Shown: in pieces, positions 18,481 to 25,705 of the stretch
How positions within the stretch are numbered: the stretch's first letter is position 1
Layout: each line of letters begins with the position of its first letter
NCBI GenBank assembly: GCA_029565395.1
Contig: JAKQOG010000078.1
Coordinates: 1-64,000, forward strand
Source: Candidatus Hydrogenedentota bacterium
GTDB taxonomy: Bacteria; Hydrogenedentota; Hydrogenedentia; Hydrogenedentales; CAILVY01
DNA length: 64,000 nt
Direction: 5' to 3'
The notes under the pieces: model-generated
Databases searched by the model: none
What the model was told of the DNA's origin: nothing
What the model saw: only the letters and a program-made list of their open reading frames with translations
Translations under genes and position numbers: made by a program

Positions 18481-19647
18481 TTACAGCGGAGGAATGGGTT
18501 GTCCTTGAATAAACACCGCCTGAAGACGCACCTTGTCCTTGGAATCCACCTCAAACACCAACAGGTTGGCTTTCTTCCCTTTTACCGCCATTGGAGGCGG
18601 TTTCAATCCGAACAAGTGCAACGGTATGCTGGAAGCGCAAGCAAAGGCCTCGCTCAACGTCAGGTCTGTTGTCCGCCAGGCATTGACGACCCCCTGGATC
18701 AGCATCAACCCGCTTCCTGCGAACAGATCTGTTCCTTTGAGGCATATTTTTCCCGAAGGTTTCACTTCCACCTGCGCGTCGAATATCGAATATGCGCCCG
18801 GTTTCATCCCTGCCAGATGAACACAATCCGACACCAGGACAATATGCTCCGGACGCTTTGCCCGCACAAACGTCTTCAGGGCAGGCGCTGGAAGATGGTG
18901 CAGGTCGGCGATTAACGAGGCAAATAACCTGTCTTCCGCGAGTTGGGGCCATAGCGGGTTCTGATGCCGGTGCATTTGACTCGCTGATCCATTGCCTAAA
19001 TGCGTGGACAAGCCCGCCCCAGCTTCCACCGCCCGCGCGATCTGCTCCGTATCCGCCCGGTGATGCCCCAGGGCCGCCAACACTCCGCGCTTCGTAATCG
19101 CGCGGATAAACGGCGCCGCTCCCGGCGCTTCCGGAGCCAGCGTTACACACCGGATATGCCCCTCCGCCGCCTTCATCCAGCGATTAAACTCTGTCAGGCT
19201 GGGCGAGCGCACATGGGCCTTCGGATGCGCGCCCCGCGGCCCGTCTTCCGGCGAAATATATGGCCCTTCAATGTGTATTCCCGGCACCGCCCGCGCCACG
19301 TCCGGCATTTTCATTGCCATCGCAATCACCTGGCAGCCATGTTCCAGCAGGTCCTGTGGGGCGGTGACCAGCGTGGGCATCCAGCGTGCCACGCCCCACT
19401 GGGCCAGATACTCCGTTATGCCGGCGACGTCCTCTGGCGTTACCGAACCTCCTTGCAGCGTGATGCCCGCCACGCCGTTCACCTGCATGTCGAACAGGAC
19501 CGGTCCGAGCCATGCCTCCGGCGAACCGATATCCGGTGAGGTTGTTCCCGCGCGCCGCACCGCCGTTACCACGCCATTTCGCAGAAAAATATCCGAGGCC
19601 CGGGTTTCTCCGGGAAACCTTCCCCGTACTACAATCGTTTCATCCAT
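18481..19647 (-). CDS. nagA: N-acetylglucosamine-6-phosphate deacetylase-like amidohydrolase
   Basis: 388 aa TIM-barrel amidohydrolase. It removes the acetyl group of GlcNAc-6-phosphate in amino-sugar recycling. HIEGPYISPEDGPRGAHP carries the metal-binding Glu of NagA; ALGHHRAD and STHLGNGS give the two metal/substrate histidines; LVSDCVHLAGM supplies the catalytic Asp. Two details differ from the textbook enzyme: THLGNGS replaces THLFNAM, and SDC replaces SDA, so it belongs to a divergent NagA branch and specificity for GlcNAc-6-P is likely but not certain. It lies downstream of an M20 peptidase gene on the same strand, separated by a short hexamer repeat; the pair may be co-transcribed. Confidence 0.75.
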   Translation of the reverse strand: MDETIVVRGRFPGETRASDIFLRNGVVTAVRRAGTTSPDIGSPEAWLGPVLFDMQVNGVAGITLQGGSVTPEDVAGITEYLAQWGVARWMPTLVTAPQDLLEHGCQVIAMAMKMPDVARAVPGIHIEGPYISPEDGPRGAHPKAHVRSPSLTEFNRWMKAAEGHIRCVTLAPEAPGAAPFIRAITKRGVLAALGHHRADTEQIARAVEAGAGLSTHLGNGSASQMHRHQNPLWPQLAEDRLFASLIADLHHLPAPALKTFVRAKRPEHIVLVSDCVHLAGMKPGAYSIFDAQVEVKPSGKICLKGTDLFAGSGLMLIQGVVNAWRTTDLTLSEAFACASSIPLHLFGLKPPPMAVKGKKANLLVFEVDSKDKVRLQAVFIQGQPIPPL

Positions 19648-19684
19648 TCTGATCTCGCCTTTTTGTTTATTTCCTGCATCTCTT

Positions 19685-19723
19685 CATCGGTATCGGTATC
19701 GGTATCGCTATCGGCATCGCCAT
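19685..19723. repeat. Hexanucleotide tandem repeat (T/C)ATCG(G/C)
   Basis: Six imperfect copies in a row between the M20 peptidase and NagA-like genes. It may vary in length by slippage. A shorter GGTATT/GGTATC run occurs near 21740 in another intergenic space. Confidence 0.7.
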
Positions 19724-19741
19724 ACAAAGGAAATCCACGGT

Positions 19742-21121
19742 TCATTGTTGCATGGAAGCCAATCCTGCCATGAACCGGATATACGTCTCAATCCCTTTGA
19801 AGAAATTTGGCAAATACTGCCGTTCATTCGGGCCGTGGATTCCGTCATCCGGGAGTGCAAATCCCAACATGATGGAATCCACCCCGAGGAGTTCCTGCAT
19901 GATGCCCACCACGGGTACACTCCCGCCTTCGCGGCGGAATATCGGGTCTACTCCGAACGTGGCCTTAAGCGCCGCCAGAGCGGTTTTCATGTATGGCGAA
20001 TTCCGATTCATGATCGCGCCGGGACCGTGCGAATGCTCCTGCAGCGACCACTGCACCCCTGCGGGCATGTGCTCTTCCAAATACCGCTGAAGCATGCCCC
20101 GGATCGATTCCGGCTTTTGATCCGCCACCAGCCGCATCGACAGCTTCGCCGAGGCCCGCGCCGGCAATACCGTTTTTGCTCCCGTGCCTGTAAAGCCTCC
20201 CCAGATCCCGTTGATTTCCAGTGTAGGGCGCGCCCCCACCCGCTCCAGCGTGCTGTATCCGGATTCCCCATACAGGCCGGAGGCGCCGGTGAGATTGAAC
20301 CATTCCTGGTTGGAATAGGGGAATCGCGCCAGTTCCCGGCGCTCCTCTTCATCGAGAGGGCGGACCGCGTTGTAAAACCCCGGCAGTGTCACCCGCCCTT
20401 CCGCATCGTGCATCCCTGCAATCACCTCGCACAACACATGAATGGGATTGCGGATTGAGCCGCCGAACATTCCGCTGTGAAGATCCTTCGCCGGACCTTG
20501 AACCTCCACCTCAAAATAGGCCAGCCCGCGCAGCGCATACACAATCGAAGGCCCGTCCGGCGCATGGATGCCCGCATCACAATTCAATACGATATCACAC
20601 GCCAGCAGTTCCTTGTGTGTTTCAATGAATCCGCTTAAATGCGGCGATCCGATTTCCTCCTCCCCTTCCAGCAGATACTTTACGTTCACAGGGAAGTCAC
20701 CGTGCGTGGAAAGCGATTCCATCGCCTTCAACTGTGCCAGAAGCTGGCCCTTCATGTCCGATGCCCCCCGCGCATATATGTAGTTCCCCCTGACTTCCGC
20801 CGAAAACGGCTCCGATTCCCATTCCTCAATCGGGTCCACCGGTTGAACGTCATAATGCCCGTACACCAGCACCACGGGTTTTCCCGGCGCCTTCAGCCAT
20901 TCCCCATATACGATCGGATGTCCCGCTGTTGGAATACACTTCACTTGCTGCATTCCGAACCGCTTCAGATGATCCGCAAGCCATTGCGCCGTCCGAAGCA
21001 CGTCCTCCCGGTGCTCCGGAAGCGTTGATATGCTTGGAATCGTCAGTAACGCCTTATAGTCCGCAAGATGTTCCTCGCGCTTGTTCCGCGCATATGTCAG
21101 CGCCGCTTCGATGGATTCCAT
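19742..21121 (-). CDS. M20 family metallopeptidase (dipeptidase)
   Basis: 459 aa, cytoplasmic, no signal peptide. Zinc ligands are in the typical M20 motifs: VYGHYDVQPVD (His and its paired Asp), ARGASDMKGQ (bridging Asp), EGEEEIGS (catalytic and ligand Glu), LNCDAG, and a C-terminal His (PDDGIHGPNE). The length and motifs match the ArgE/DapE/CPG2 dipeptidase subgroup that hydrolyses short peptides. AAGGAG lies 8 nt before the ATG. A lid/dimerisation domain occupies roughly residues 190-350. Upstream is a terminator serving the neighbouring lipoprotein gene, so this gene starts a new unit, possibly with the NagA-like gene. Confidence 0.85.
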   Translation of the reverse strand: MESIEAALTYARNKREEHLADYKALLTIPSISTLPEHREDVLRTAQWLADHLKRFGMQQVKCIPTAGHPIVYGEWLKAPGKPVVLVYGHYDVQPVDPIEEWESEPFSAEVRGNYIYARGASDMKGQLLAQLKAMESLSTHGDFPVNVKYLLEGEEEIGSPHLSGFIETHKELLACDIVLNCDAGIHAPDGPSIVYALRGLAYFEVEVQGPAKDLHSGMFGGSIRNPIHVLCEVIAGMHDAEGRVTLPGFYNAVRPLDEEERRELARFPYSNQEWFNLTGASGLYGESGYSTLERVGARPTLEINGIWGGFTGTGAKTVLPARASAKLSMRLVADQKPESIRGMLQRYLEEHMPAGVQWSLQEHSHGPGAIMNRNSPYMKTALAALKATFGVDPIFRREGGSVPVVGIMQELLGVDSIMLGFALPDDGIHGPNERQYLPNFFKGIETYIRFMAGLASMQQ

Positions 21122-21154
21122 GGCATGATCTCCTTCACTACCCGCCTATTAAGT

Positions 21155-21187
21155 GAAAAACCGGCATCCAGACGCTGGCTGCCGGTC
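21155..21187 (-). terminator. Rho-independent terminator after the NTF2-like lipoprotein gene
   Basis: Read on the minus strand: ACCGGCA-GCCAG-cgt-CTGGa-TGCCGGT followed by TTTTCACTT. The arms are 21180-21186 and 21160-21166 with an inner CCAG/CTGG stem. Confidence 0.75.
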
Positions 21188-21211
21188 AGAGAAAGCACAA
21201 AACGTTAAAAA

Positions 21212-21628
21212 TTACAGCCCTTGAATATCCAATCCCGTGATTTTCCACCCCTCTTTTTCTTTTGTGAAAATCAGTTCGACGGTCGCGGAGCCAAACGATC
21301 CGGAAACTTCAATGGGGTATACGCTGGCTTTGTTGCCTTCAATTTTCTTTTCCGCTTTCGCGGTGTCGATCGTCAGGCCGTCCATATACCCCATCTCCTT
21401 CGCCTGAGACATGAAATCCTTCGCGCCGGCCTTGTCGCCCCATTCATAGTGTTCAAATGCATCCGAAAACAGCGTTGTCAGACCATCAATATCCTTGGCC
21501 AGCATCGCCGCCTTAAAAGCATCCACCTGCTTCGCCACCTGTTCTTCCGGCTTCACTGTGGCGCAACCCGCCATAAGCGCAACCACGCCCAACACTACAA
21601 CCAGCTTCATCATGTGCGTCTTTTTCAC
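21212..21628 (-). CDS. NTF2/SnoaL-like lipoprotein
   Basis: 138 aa beginning at GTG 21628, with AGAGGA 7 nt upstream. Lipobox LMAGC at residue 22 makes it a lipoprotein. The mature domain (DAFKAAMLAKDIDGLTTLF ... VELIFTKEKEGWKITGL) has the helix-then-sheet pattern of the NTF2-like superfamily (DUF4440/SnoaL group), which usually binds a small ligand in a cone-shaped pocket. No catalytic residues can be assigned. Monocistronic with its own terminator. Confidence 0.7.
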   Translation of the reverse strand: MKKTHMMKLVVVLGVVALMAGCATVKPEEQVAKQVDAFKAAMLAKDIDGLTTLFSDAFEHYEWGDKAGAKDFMSQAKEMGYMDGLTIDTAKAEKKIEGNKASVYPIEVSGSFGSATVELIFTKEKEGWKITGLDIQGL

Positions 21629-21801
21629 AGTACTATCCTCTCAGTTGTGGTTTAACCAGCTTTCGAACACTTTTTCCCAAAGTGTAGCCCTTTTTTCACC
21701 GTCAGGTCAAACCAATGCTCTTGGTATGCTCTCGGTATTGGTATCGCCCCCCGTACCCCATTTGGCAATCCGCACCCTGCAATTTTTTTCTTTCCCCTCC
21801 G

Positions 21802-22431
21802 CTAAAGTTCCAGTTTTATCAGCGCGTCCACCTGCTCCCGGATCGCCGTAGCAATCGCTTCGATGGATTCATCGCTGGCGATTACCTTGACGCGGCCGGG
21901 TTCCCGGGCTGCGATATCAAGGTATCCCTGGCGCACCCGCTGATGGAATTCCAGTGCTTGCTGTTCCATGCGGTCGGCGCGGCCGCGGTTCCGTGCGCGT
22001 GCAAGCCCCTGTTCCACGGGCAAATCAAGCACGAAGGTCAGGTCAGGCCACACTCCCTGCGTCGCCAAGTGGTGTAGCCGCTCGATCTCCTCCATGGGCA
22101 GCCCCCGGCCCGCGCCCTGATAGGCAGTGGTGGAATCCGCAAAGCGATCACAGAGCACAATACAGCCTTTTTCTAACGCGGGCCGGATAATCTCCTCCAC
22201 GATCTGGGCGCGCGCCGCTTCATACAGCAACAATTCGGCAATGGGAGACATCGCCGTGTGACGCGTATCCAACAGCACGGACCGGATCGCTTCGGCAATG
22301 GGAACGCCTCCCGGTTCACGGGTCACCAGCACGCGATGGCCTTTGGATTCCAGGTGTGTTTTCAGCAGTTCGATTTGCGTGCTTTTCCCGCAGCCCTCGA
22401 CCCCTTCGAACGTAATGAATCGCCCGCTCAT
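21802..22431 (-). CDS. tmk: Thymidylate kinase
   Basis: 209 aa. Phosphorylates dTMP to dTDP in the cytoplasm. Walker A FEGVEGCGKST, the dTMP-binding REPGGVPIAE motif, DRFADSTTAYQGAGRGLP and the LID region (RARNRGRADRMEQQ) are all intact and the length is typical. The start overlaps the tyrA stop by 4 nt. Last gene of the infC-rpmI-rplT-hisA-tyrA-tmk series, so it should be co-transcribed with the ribosomal genes. Confidence 0.93.
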   Translation of the reverse strand: MSGRFITFEGVEGCGKSTQIELLKTHLESKGHRVLVTREPGGVPIAEAIRSVLLDTRHTAMSPIAELLLYEAARAQIVEEIIRPALEKGCIVLCDRFADSTTAYQGAGRGLPMEEIERLHHLATQGVWPDLTFVLDLPVEQGLARARNRGRADRMEQQALEFHQRVRQGYLDIAAREPGRVKVIASDESIEAIATAIREQVDALIKLEL

Positions 22432-23285
22432 TCGTCCACCGTGGCGCGCCGTGCGTCATGCCCTTCCTGAAACAGTGATTCCAGGGTGGCGGCATCGGCT
22501 TTTTTTATGGCCTCGGCAAAGGCCTCCAACCGCGCATTCAACTCGCTCAATCCCTCAAGCATGGCCTCCCGGTTTGTGATGCATATGTCCCGCCATATTT
22601 CCGGACGGCTCGCCGCGATCCGCGTCATGTCCCGGAATCCCGGCCCCACAAACGGCCGCACCTCGCCATGCCGGGCGGCCAGCATGGCCAATGCCGATGC
22701 GATCACATGCGGAATATGGCTCGTCCGCGCCAGCGCCGCATCATGAACAGCCGGTGCAATATCCACTACCGTTGCCCCGACCGCCCGCCACAGTGAAACG
22801 ACGGCATCGCGCGCAGCGGCATCCAGGTCAGGCGCCGTCTCCACCAAACACACTGACCCTTCATACAGATTCGCCCGGCCATGTTCCGCGCCAAATTTTT
22901 CGGAACCCGCCATTGGATGACTTCCCACAAAGCGCCGTGGCGCGGGCCATATCTCGCGTGCATGGGCGCAGATAGCCTGTTTTGTGCTCGCGACATCCGT
23001 AAGGATTGCTTGGGGCGGGCACGCCCCTCGGATTTCATCTAATTTGGGGATTACCAATGCGGCCGGCGTTGCCAGCACAACTAAATCCACCCCCTCGACC
23101 GCTTCCACCGCATTTAAAAAAACCCTATCCACCGCCCCCATGCGCAAGGCGGTATCCAGGGAGGATTGACGATGCCCAGCCCCATAAATGCTTGTTGCCA
23201 ACCCCCGGCATTTTAAGGCCAGACCGAGTGATGCCCCCAGCAGACCTACCCCGATGATGGTCACGCGGTCAAAATGAGGTTCCAT
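22428..23285 (-). CDS. tyrA: Prephenate dehydrogenase
   Basis: 285 aa. Oxidative decarboxylation of prephenate to 4-hydroxyphenylpyruvate in tyrosine synthesis. The N-terminal Rossmann fold shows VTIIGVGLLGASLGLAL and VVLATPAAL; the substrate site has SHPMAGSEKFGAEHGRANLYEG with the catalytic His. A helical dimerisation domain follows (HIPHVIASALA, GPGFRDMTRIA). No ACT or chorismate mutase domain is fused. It begins two bases after the hisA stop and overlaps tmk by 4 nt. Confidence 0.92.
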   Translation of the reverse strand: MEPHFDRVTIIGVGLLGASLGLALKCRGLATSIYGAGHRQSSLDTALRMGAVDRVFLNAVEAVEGVDLVVLATPAALVIPKLDEIRGACPPQAILTDVASTKQAICAHAREIWPAPRRFVGSHPMAGSEKFGAEHGRANLYEGSVCLVETAPDLDAAARDAVVSLWRAVGATVVDIAPAVHDAALARTSHIPHVIASALAMLAARHGEVRPFVGPGFRDMTRIAASRPEIWRDICITNREAMLEGLSELNARLEAFAEAIKKADAATLESLFQEGHDARRATVDE

Positions 23286-23287
23286 AG

Positions 23288-24013
23288 TTACCCCTGCGCT
23301 GCGGCTTTGGCTTCCTGTATCGTAAATGCTCCGTGATATAGTGCCCGTCCGATGATGATTTCGTCAACCCCGTCCTTTTCCAGATCCCGTGCTTTACGGA
23401 TATCCTCGATCGAAGAGACACCGCCCGACAGCGTCACCGGAATGCCTACTGCCTTCGCCACGGCCCGCGTCGCCTCGAAATTCGGTCCGCTCATCGTGCC
23501 GTCCCGGGAGATATCGGTGTAGATGATGCGCGCCGCGCCTGCATCCGCCACTTCCTGGGCAAACTCCACTGCCGGCGTCCGTGTTTCTTCCAACCAGCCG
23601 TTTAACGCCACCATCCCCTTGCGCGCGTCAAGGCCCACCGCAATCCGGCCCGGCCAAATCCTGCATGCTTCCTGTAAAAATAACGGATCCCGATGCGCCG
23701 CCGTTCCCAGCACCACGCGTTTCGCGCCTGCCAGAATCACGGTGCCAATCGTTTCCAGCAAACGAATCCCGCCACCCACTTCGTATGGAATATCGGCTCT
23801 GGCCAAGGCATAGAGCTGCGGCTCTATACAGCACGTGCCCGTTCTTGCCCCGTCCAGGTCCACAATATGAATGATCCCGTCGCCCAGTGCGCCATACCAA
23901 ATCTGCGCCTGGGCGATGGGATCTTCGGAAAAAACCGTTTCGCGGTCGTAATCGCCTTGAATCAGGCGGACGCACCGCCCGCCTCGGATATCCACCGCGG
24001 GTACGATGCGCAT
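23288..24013 (-). CDS. hisA: HisA, phosphoribosylformimino-AICAR-P isomerase
   Basis: 241 aa, (beta/alpha)8 barrel of histidine biosynthesis. The track ORF starts 62 codons too early, inside rplT; the family N-terminus is [17 protein letters not shown] at ATG 24013, whose ATG overlaps the rplT stop as ATGA. Catalytic Asp residues are in PAVDIRGG and IYTDISRDGTMSGPN, and phosphate-binding loops GGIR and SGGVSS are present. It is not accompanied by other his genes. Coupling to a ribosomal protein gene is unusual (see findings). A few bases (2 nt) separate it from tyrA. Confidence 0.95.
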   Translation of the reverse strand: MRIVPAVDIRGGRCVRLIQGDYDRETVFSEDPIAQAQIWYGALGDGIIHIVDLDGARTGTCCIEPQLYALARADIPYEVGGGIRLLETIGTVILAGAKRVVLGTAAHRDPLFLQEACRIWPGRIAVGLDARKGMVALNGWLEETRTPAVEFAQEVADAGAARIIYTDISRDGTMSGPNFEATRAVAKAVGIPVTLSGGVSSIEDIRKARDLEKDGVDEIIIGRALYHGAFTIQEAKAAAQG

Positions 24014-24378
24014 CAAGCCGACGCTTCCAATGCGGCTTTCGCCTGTTCCACGATTTGCGCGAACGCCACATCGTCCGTGGCTGCGATTTCCGCGAGCGCC
24101 TTCCGGTCCAGGCTCACGTTTGCTTTCTTCAAGCCATTGATCAGACGGCTGTAGGTGATCCCATGGGCTCGTGCGCCTGCGTTGATGCGCGCGATCCACA
24201 GCTTGCGGAAATCCCGCTTGCGCGCTTTCCGATCACGGTACGCATATTGCCCGGCGTGATCCACCGCCTGTTTCGCCGTTTTCAGCAGACGGTGACGGCT
24301 GCCTCGATACCCTTCCGCAAGTTTTAAAATCTTTCTACGGCGATCCCGGGATGCCGGATTGTTCGTTGCTCTTGGCAT
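24013..24378 (-). CDS. rplT: 50S ribosomal protein L20
   Basis: 121 aa, highly basic N-terminal half, [19 protein letters not shown] and [17 protein letters not shown] are typical of L20, which is needed for early 50S assembly and in several bacteria represses its own operon by binding the leader mRNA. Slightly Ala-rich C-terminal tail. Third gene of infC-rpmI-rplT; its stop overlaps the hisA start. Confidence 0.97.
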   Translation of the reverse strand: MPRATNNPASRDRRRKILKLAEGYRGSRHRLLKTAKQAVDHAGQYAYRDRKARKRDFRKLWIARINAGARAHGITYSRLINGLKKANVSLDRKALAEIAATDDVAFAQIVEQAKAALEASA

Positions 24379-24411
24379 GGTGTGTAATCCTTCTCGTTGT
24401 GCTCAATGGCG

Positions 24412-24612
24412 TTACGCGGAATATGGAAGCAATCGTTTGATGCGCTTCTTTTCAGATTCTGATAACAAACTTGGCTTCCGGTAATTGCGCTTGCGTTTCG
24501 CGTTCTTTGCGGTTTTCAAATGCCGGTTAAACGCCTTGGTGCGCTTGAATTCGCCGCTTTTCGTGCGTTTAAACCGTTTCGCGGCCGCGCGATTTGTCTT
24601 GATTTTGGGCAT
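24412..24612 (-). CDS. rpmI: 50S ribosomal protein L35
   Basis: 66 aa from the ATG of MPKIKTNRAAAKRFKRT, with GAAGG upstream. The track start at 24669 adds 19 residues that are not part of the family. Conserved basic pattern (KRTKAFNRHLKTAKNAKRKRNYRK) is intact. Between infC and rplT as in most bacteria. Confidence 0.96.
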   Translation of the reverse strand: MPKIKTNRAAAKRFKRTKSGEFKRTKAFNRHLKTAKNAKRKRNYRKPSLLSESEKKRIKRLLPYSA

Positions 24613-24690
24613 ACGTATCCCTTCCTTTCGGGTGTACGGAGACCTCTCCGCTGCTCGGGCTGACTCCAATTCCAGGTTCTGCGATGCTGA

Positions 24691-25227
24691 TTATTTGGCC
24701 ACCGGTGTAAGCACCACGCTCATGTTCCGCCCTTCAAACGGAACCCGTTCCGTATCCACGTGATCCAGCGTCAAATCCTTCGTTGCTTCCACCACCTTCT
24801 TCAGAAGATCCTTTCCAAACTCAGGATGCGCCATTTCCCGGCCACGAAACATGATCGTTACTTTCACCTTGTTGCCTTCTTGTAAAAACTCCCGCACATG
24901 TTCCGTTTTGTAGGCGAAATCATGCGGATCAATCTTCGGACGGTACTTGATTTCCTTTACCGTAACCGTATGCTGATGCTTCTTCGATTCCCGCGCCCGC
25001 CGTTTCATCTCATACCGGTACTTCCCATAATCCATGATTCGGCATACCGGCGGAATCGCCTTCGGCGCTACTTCAACCAAATCCAACTCGCGCTCTTCCG
25101 CTTCGCGTAATGCGTCCCGCGGGCTCATGATGCCCAGTTGTTCGCCGGCTTCATCAATTACCCGCACTTGACGCGCGCGAATCTGTTGGTTGACCCGAAC
25201 CTGTTCTTCCTTTTGCAGCTTAGCGAT
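24691..25227 (-). CDS. infC: Translation initiation factor IF-3, rare AUC start codon
   Basis: 178 aa if read from ATC at 25227-25225. The track starts at an internal GTG (25167), which would delete the conserved N-terminal segment EEQVRVNQQIRARQ that aligns with the 'NG.IRA.EVR' start of other IF-3 proteins. In this frame a TAG stop lies seven codons before the ATC and there is no ATG, GTG or TTG between. A GGAGG sits 7 nt before the ATC. E. coli infC uses the rare AUU for self-regulation, so AUC here is biologically sensible. N- and C-domains (PPVCRIMDYGKYRYE, TIMFRGREMAHPEFG) are complete. First gene of the operon. Confidence 0.92.
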   Translation of the reverse strand: MAKLQKEEQVRVNQQIRARQVRVIDEAGEQLGIMSPRDALREAEERELDLVEVAPKAIPPVCRIMDYGKYRYEMKRRARESKKHQHTVTVKEIKYRPKIDPHDFAYKTEHVREFLQEGNKVKVTIMFRGREMAHPEFGKDLLKKVVEATKDLTLDHVDTERVPFEGRNMSVVLTPVAK

Positions 25228-25485
25228 GAGTAAACCTCCTCTGGGGCACTATGCCCCAAACCACTTCACCCCCGAGGCGGTCTTCCACGCGTCACAAGAC
25301 GCGAACGCCCCGGGAAACACAAAAACATCGGCGGAGAACGCCAGCTCTCCGCCGATGCTTCGGCTTTCTTCTCGGCTCGCTGCACCAACCAAGCTGGCAA
25401 TCCCGCATTTCGCGAAACGCCGCATGGTGAGGAGCCGGCGCTCCCACTTGTCGAACCGCTCCGGGATGCCCCGAAGCCATCCGAT
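25228..25485 (-). promoter_or_regulatory. infC operon leader, probable attenuation control
   Basis: About 258 nt of untranslated leader between the predicted transcription start and the AUC codon. It holds a GCCGA-agca-TCGGC hairpin whose right arm overlaps the left arm of the terminator stem (a possible antiterminator), then the terminator itself, then GCGTC-ttgt-GACGC and GGGGCA-tag-TGCCCC hairpins, the last ending just before the Shine-Dalgarno sequence. The ORF in the track here (25249-25527) has no protein features. Function as an L20- or translation-state-responsive attenuator is inference. Confidence 0.55.
25317..25357 (-). terminator. Intrinsic terminator within the infC leader
   Basis: Minus-strand stem CATCGGCGGAGA / TCTCCGCCGATG (12 bp, arms 25346-25357 and 25326-25337, 8-nt loop) followed by TTTTTGTGTTT. 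It lies about 130 nt after the predicted start of transcription and 90 nt before the infC start codon, the usual place for an attenuator. Confidence 0.8.
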
Positions 25486-25491
25486 AGGAAA

Positions 25492-25521
25492 ACTATACCA
25501 TCCGCACCCCGCCCATGTCAA
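25492..25521 (-). promoter_or_regulatory. Sigma-70-type promoter of the infC operon
   Basis: On the minus strand TTGACA (25521-25516), 18-bp spacer, TATAGT (25497-25492). A near-consensus -35 fits a strongly expressed translation operon. Predicted start near 25485. Confidence 0.75.
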
Positions 25522-25705
25522 AACCATCCCCTTGAAAAACGCCGGGGGGCGGGGCGGTGTAAAAAATCACTCGAAAATAGAACAAGACTGTACTTTTTAT
25601 ACAGAGCTGTGGCTTTGCGGCTGGCGTAAAACGCATCCCATCGTCTAATAGCGCCGAAACATTTTATTGTCGATGGTACTCCCGTATAATGCCGGAGAAT
25701 AACCA

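Noticed and set aside
19271-20458. 395-aa plus-strand ORF across the NagA-like and M20 genes
   Set aside because: Crosses an intergenic repeat and two genes; composition is that of a reverse-frame shadow.
25249-25527. 92-aa minus-strand ORF in the infC leader
   Set aside because: Overlaps the promoter and terminator stem; no family and no ribosome binding site.
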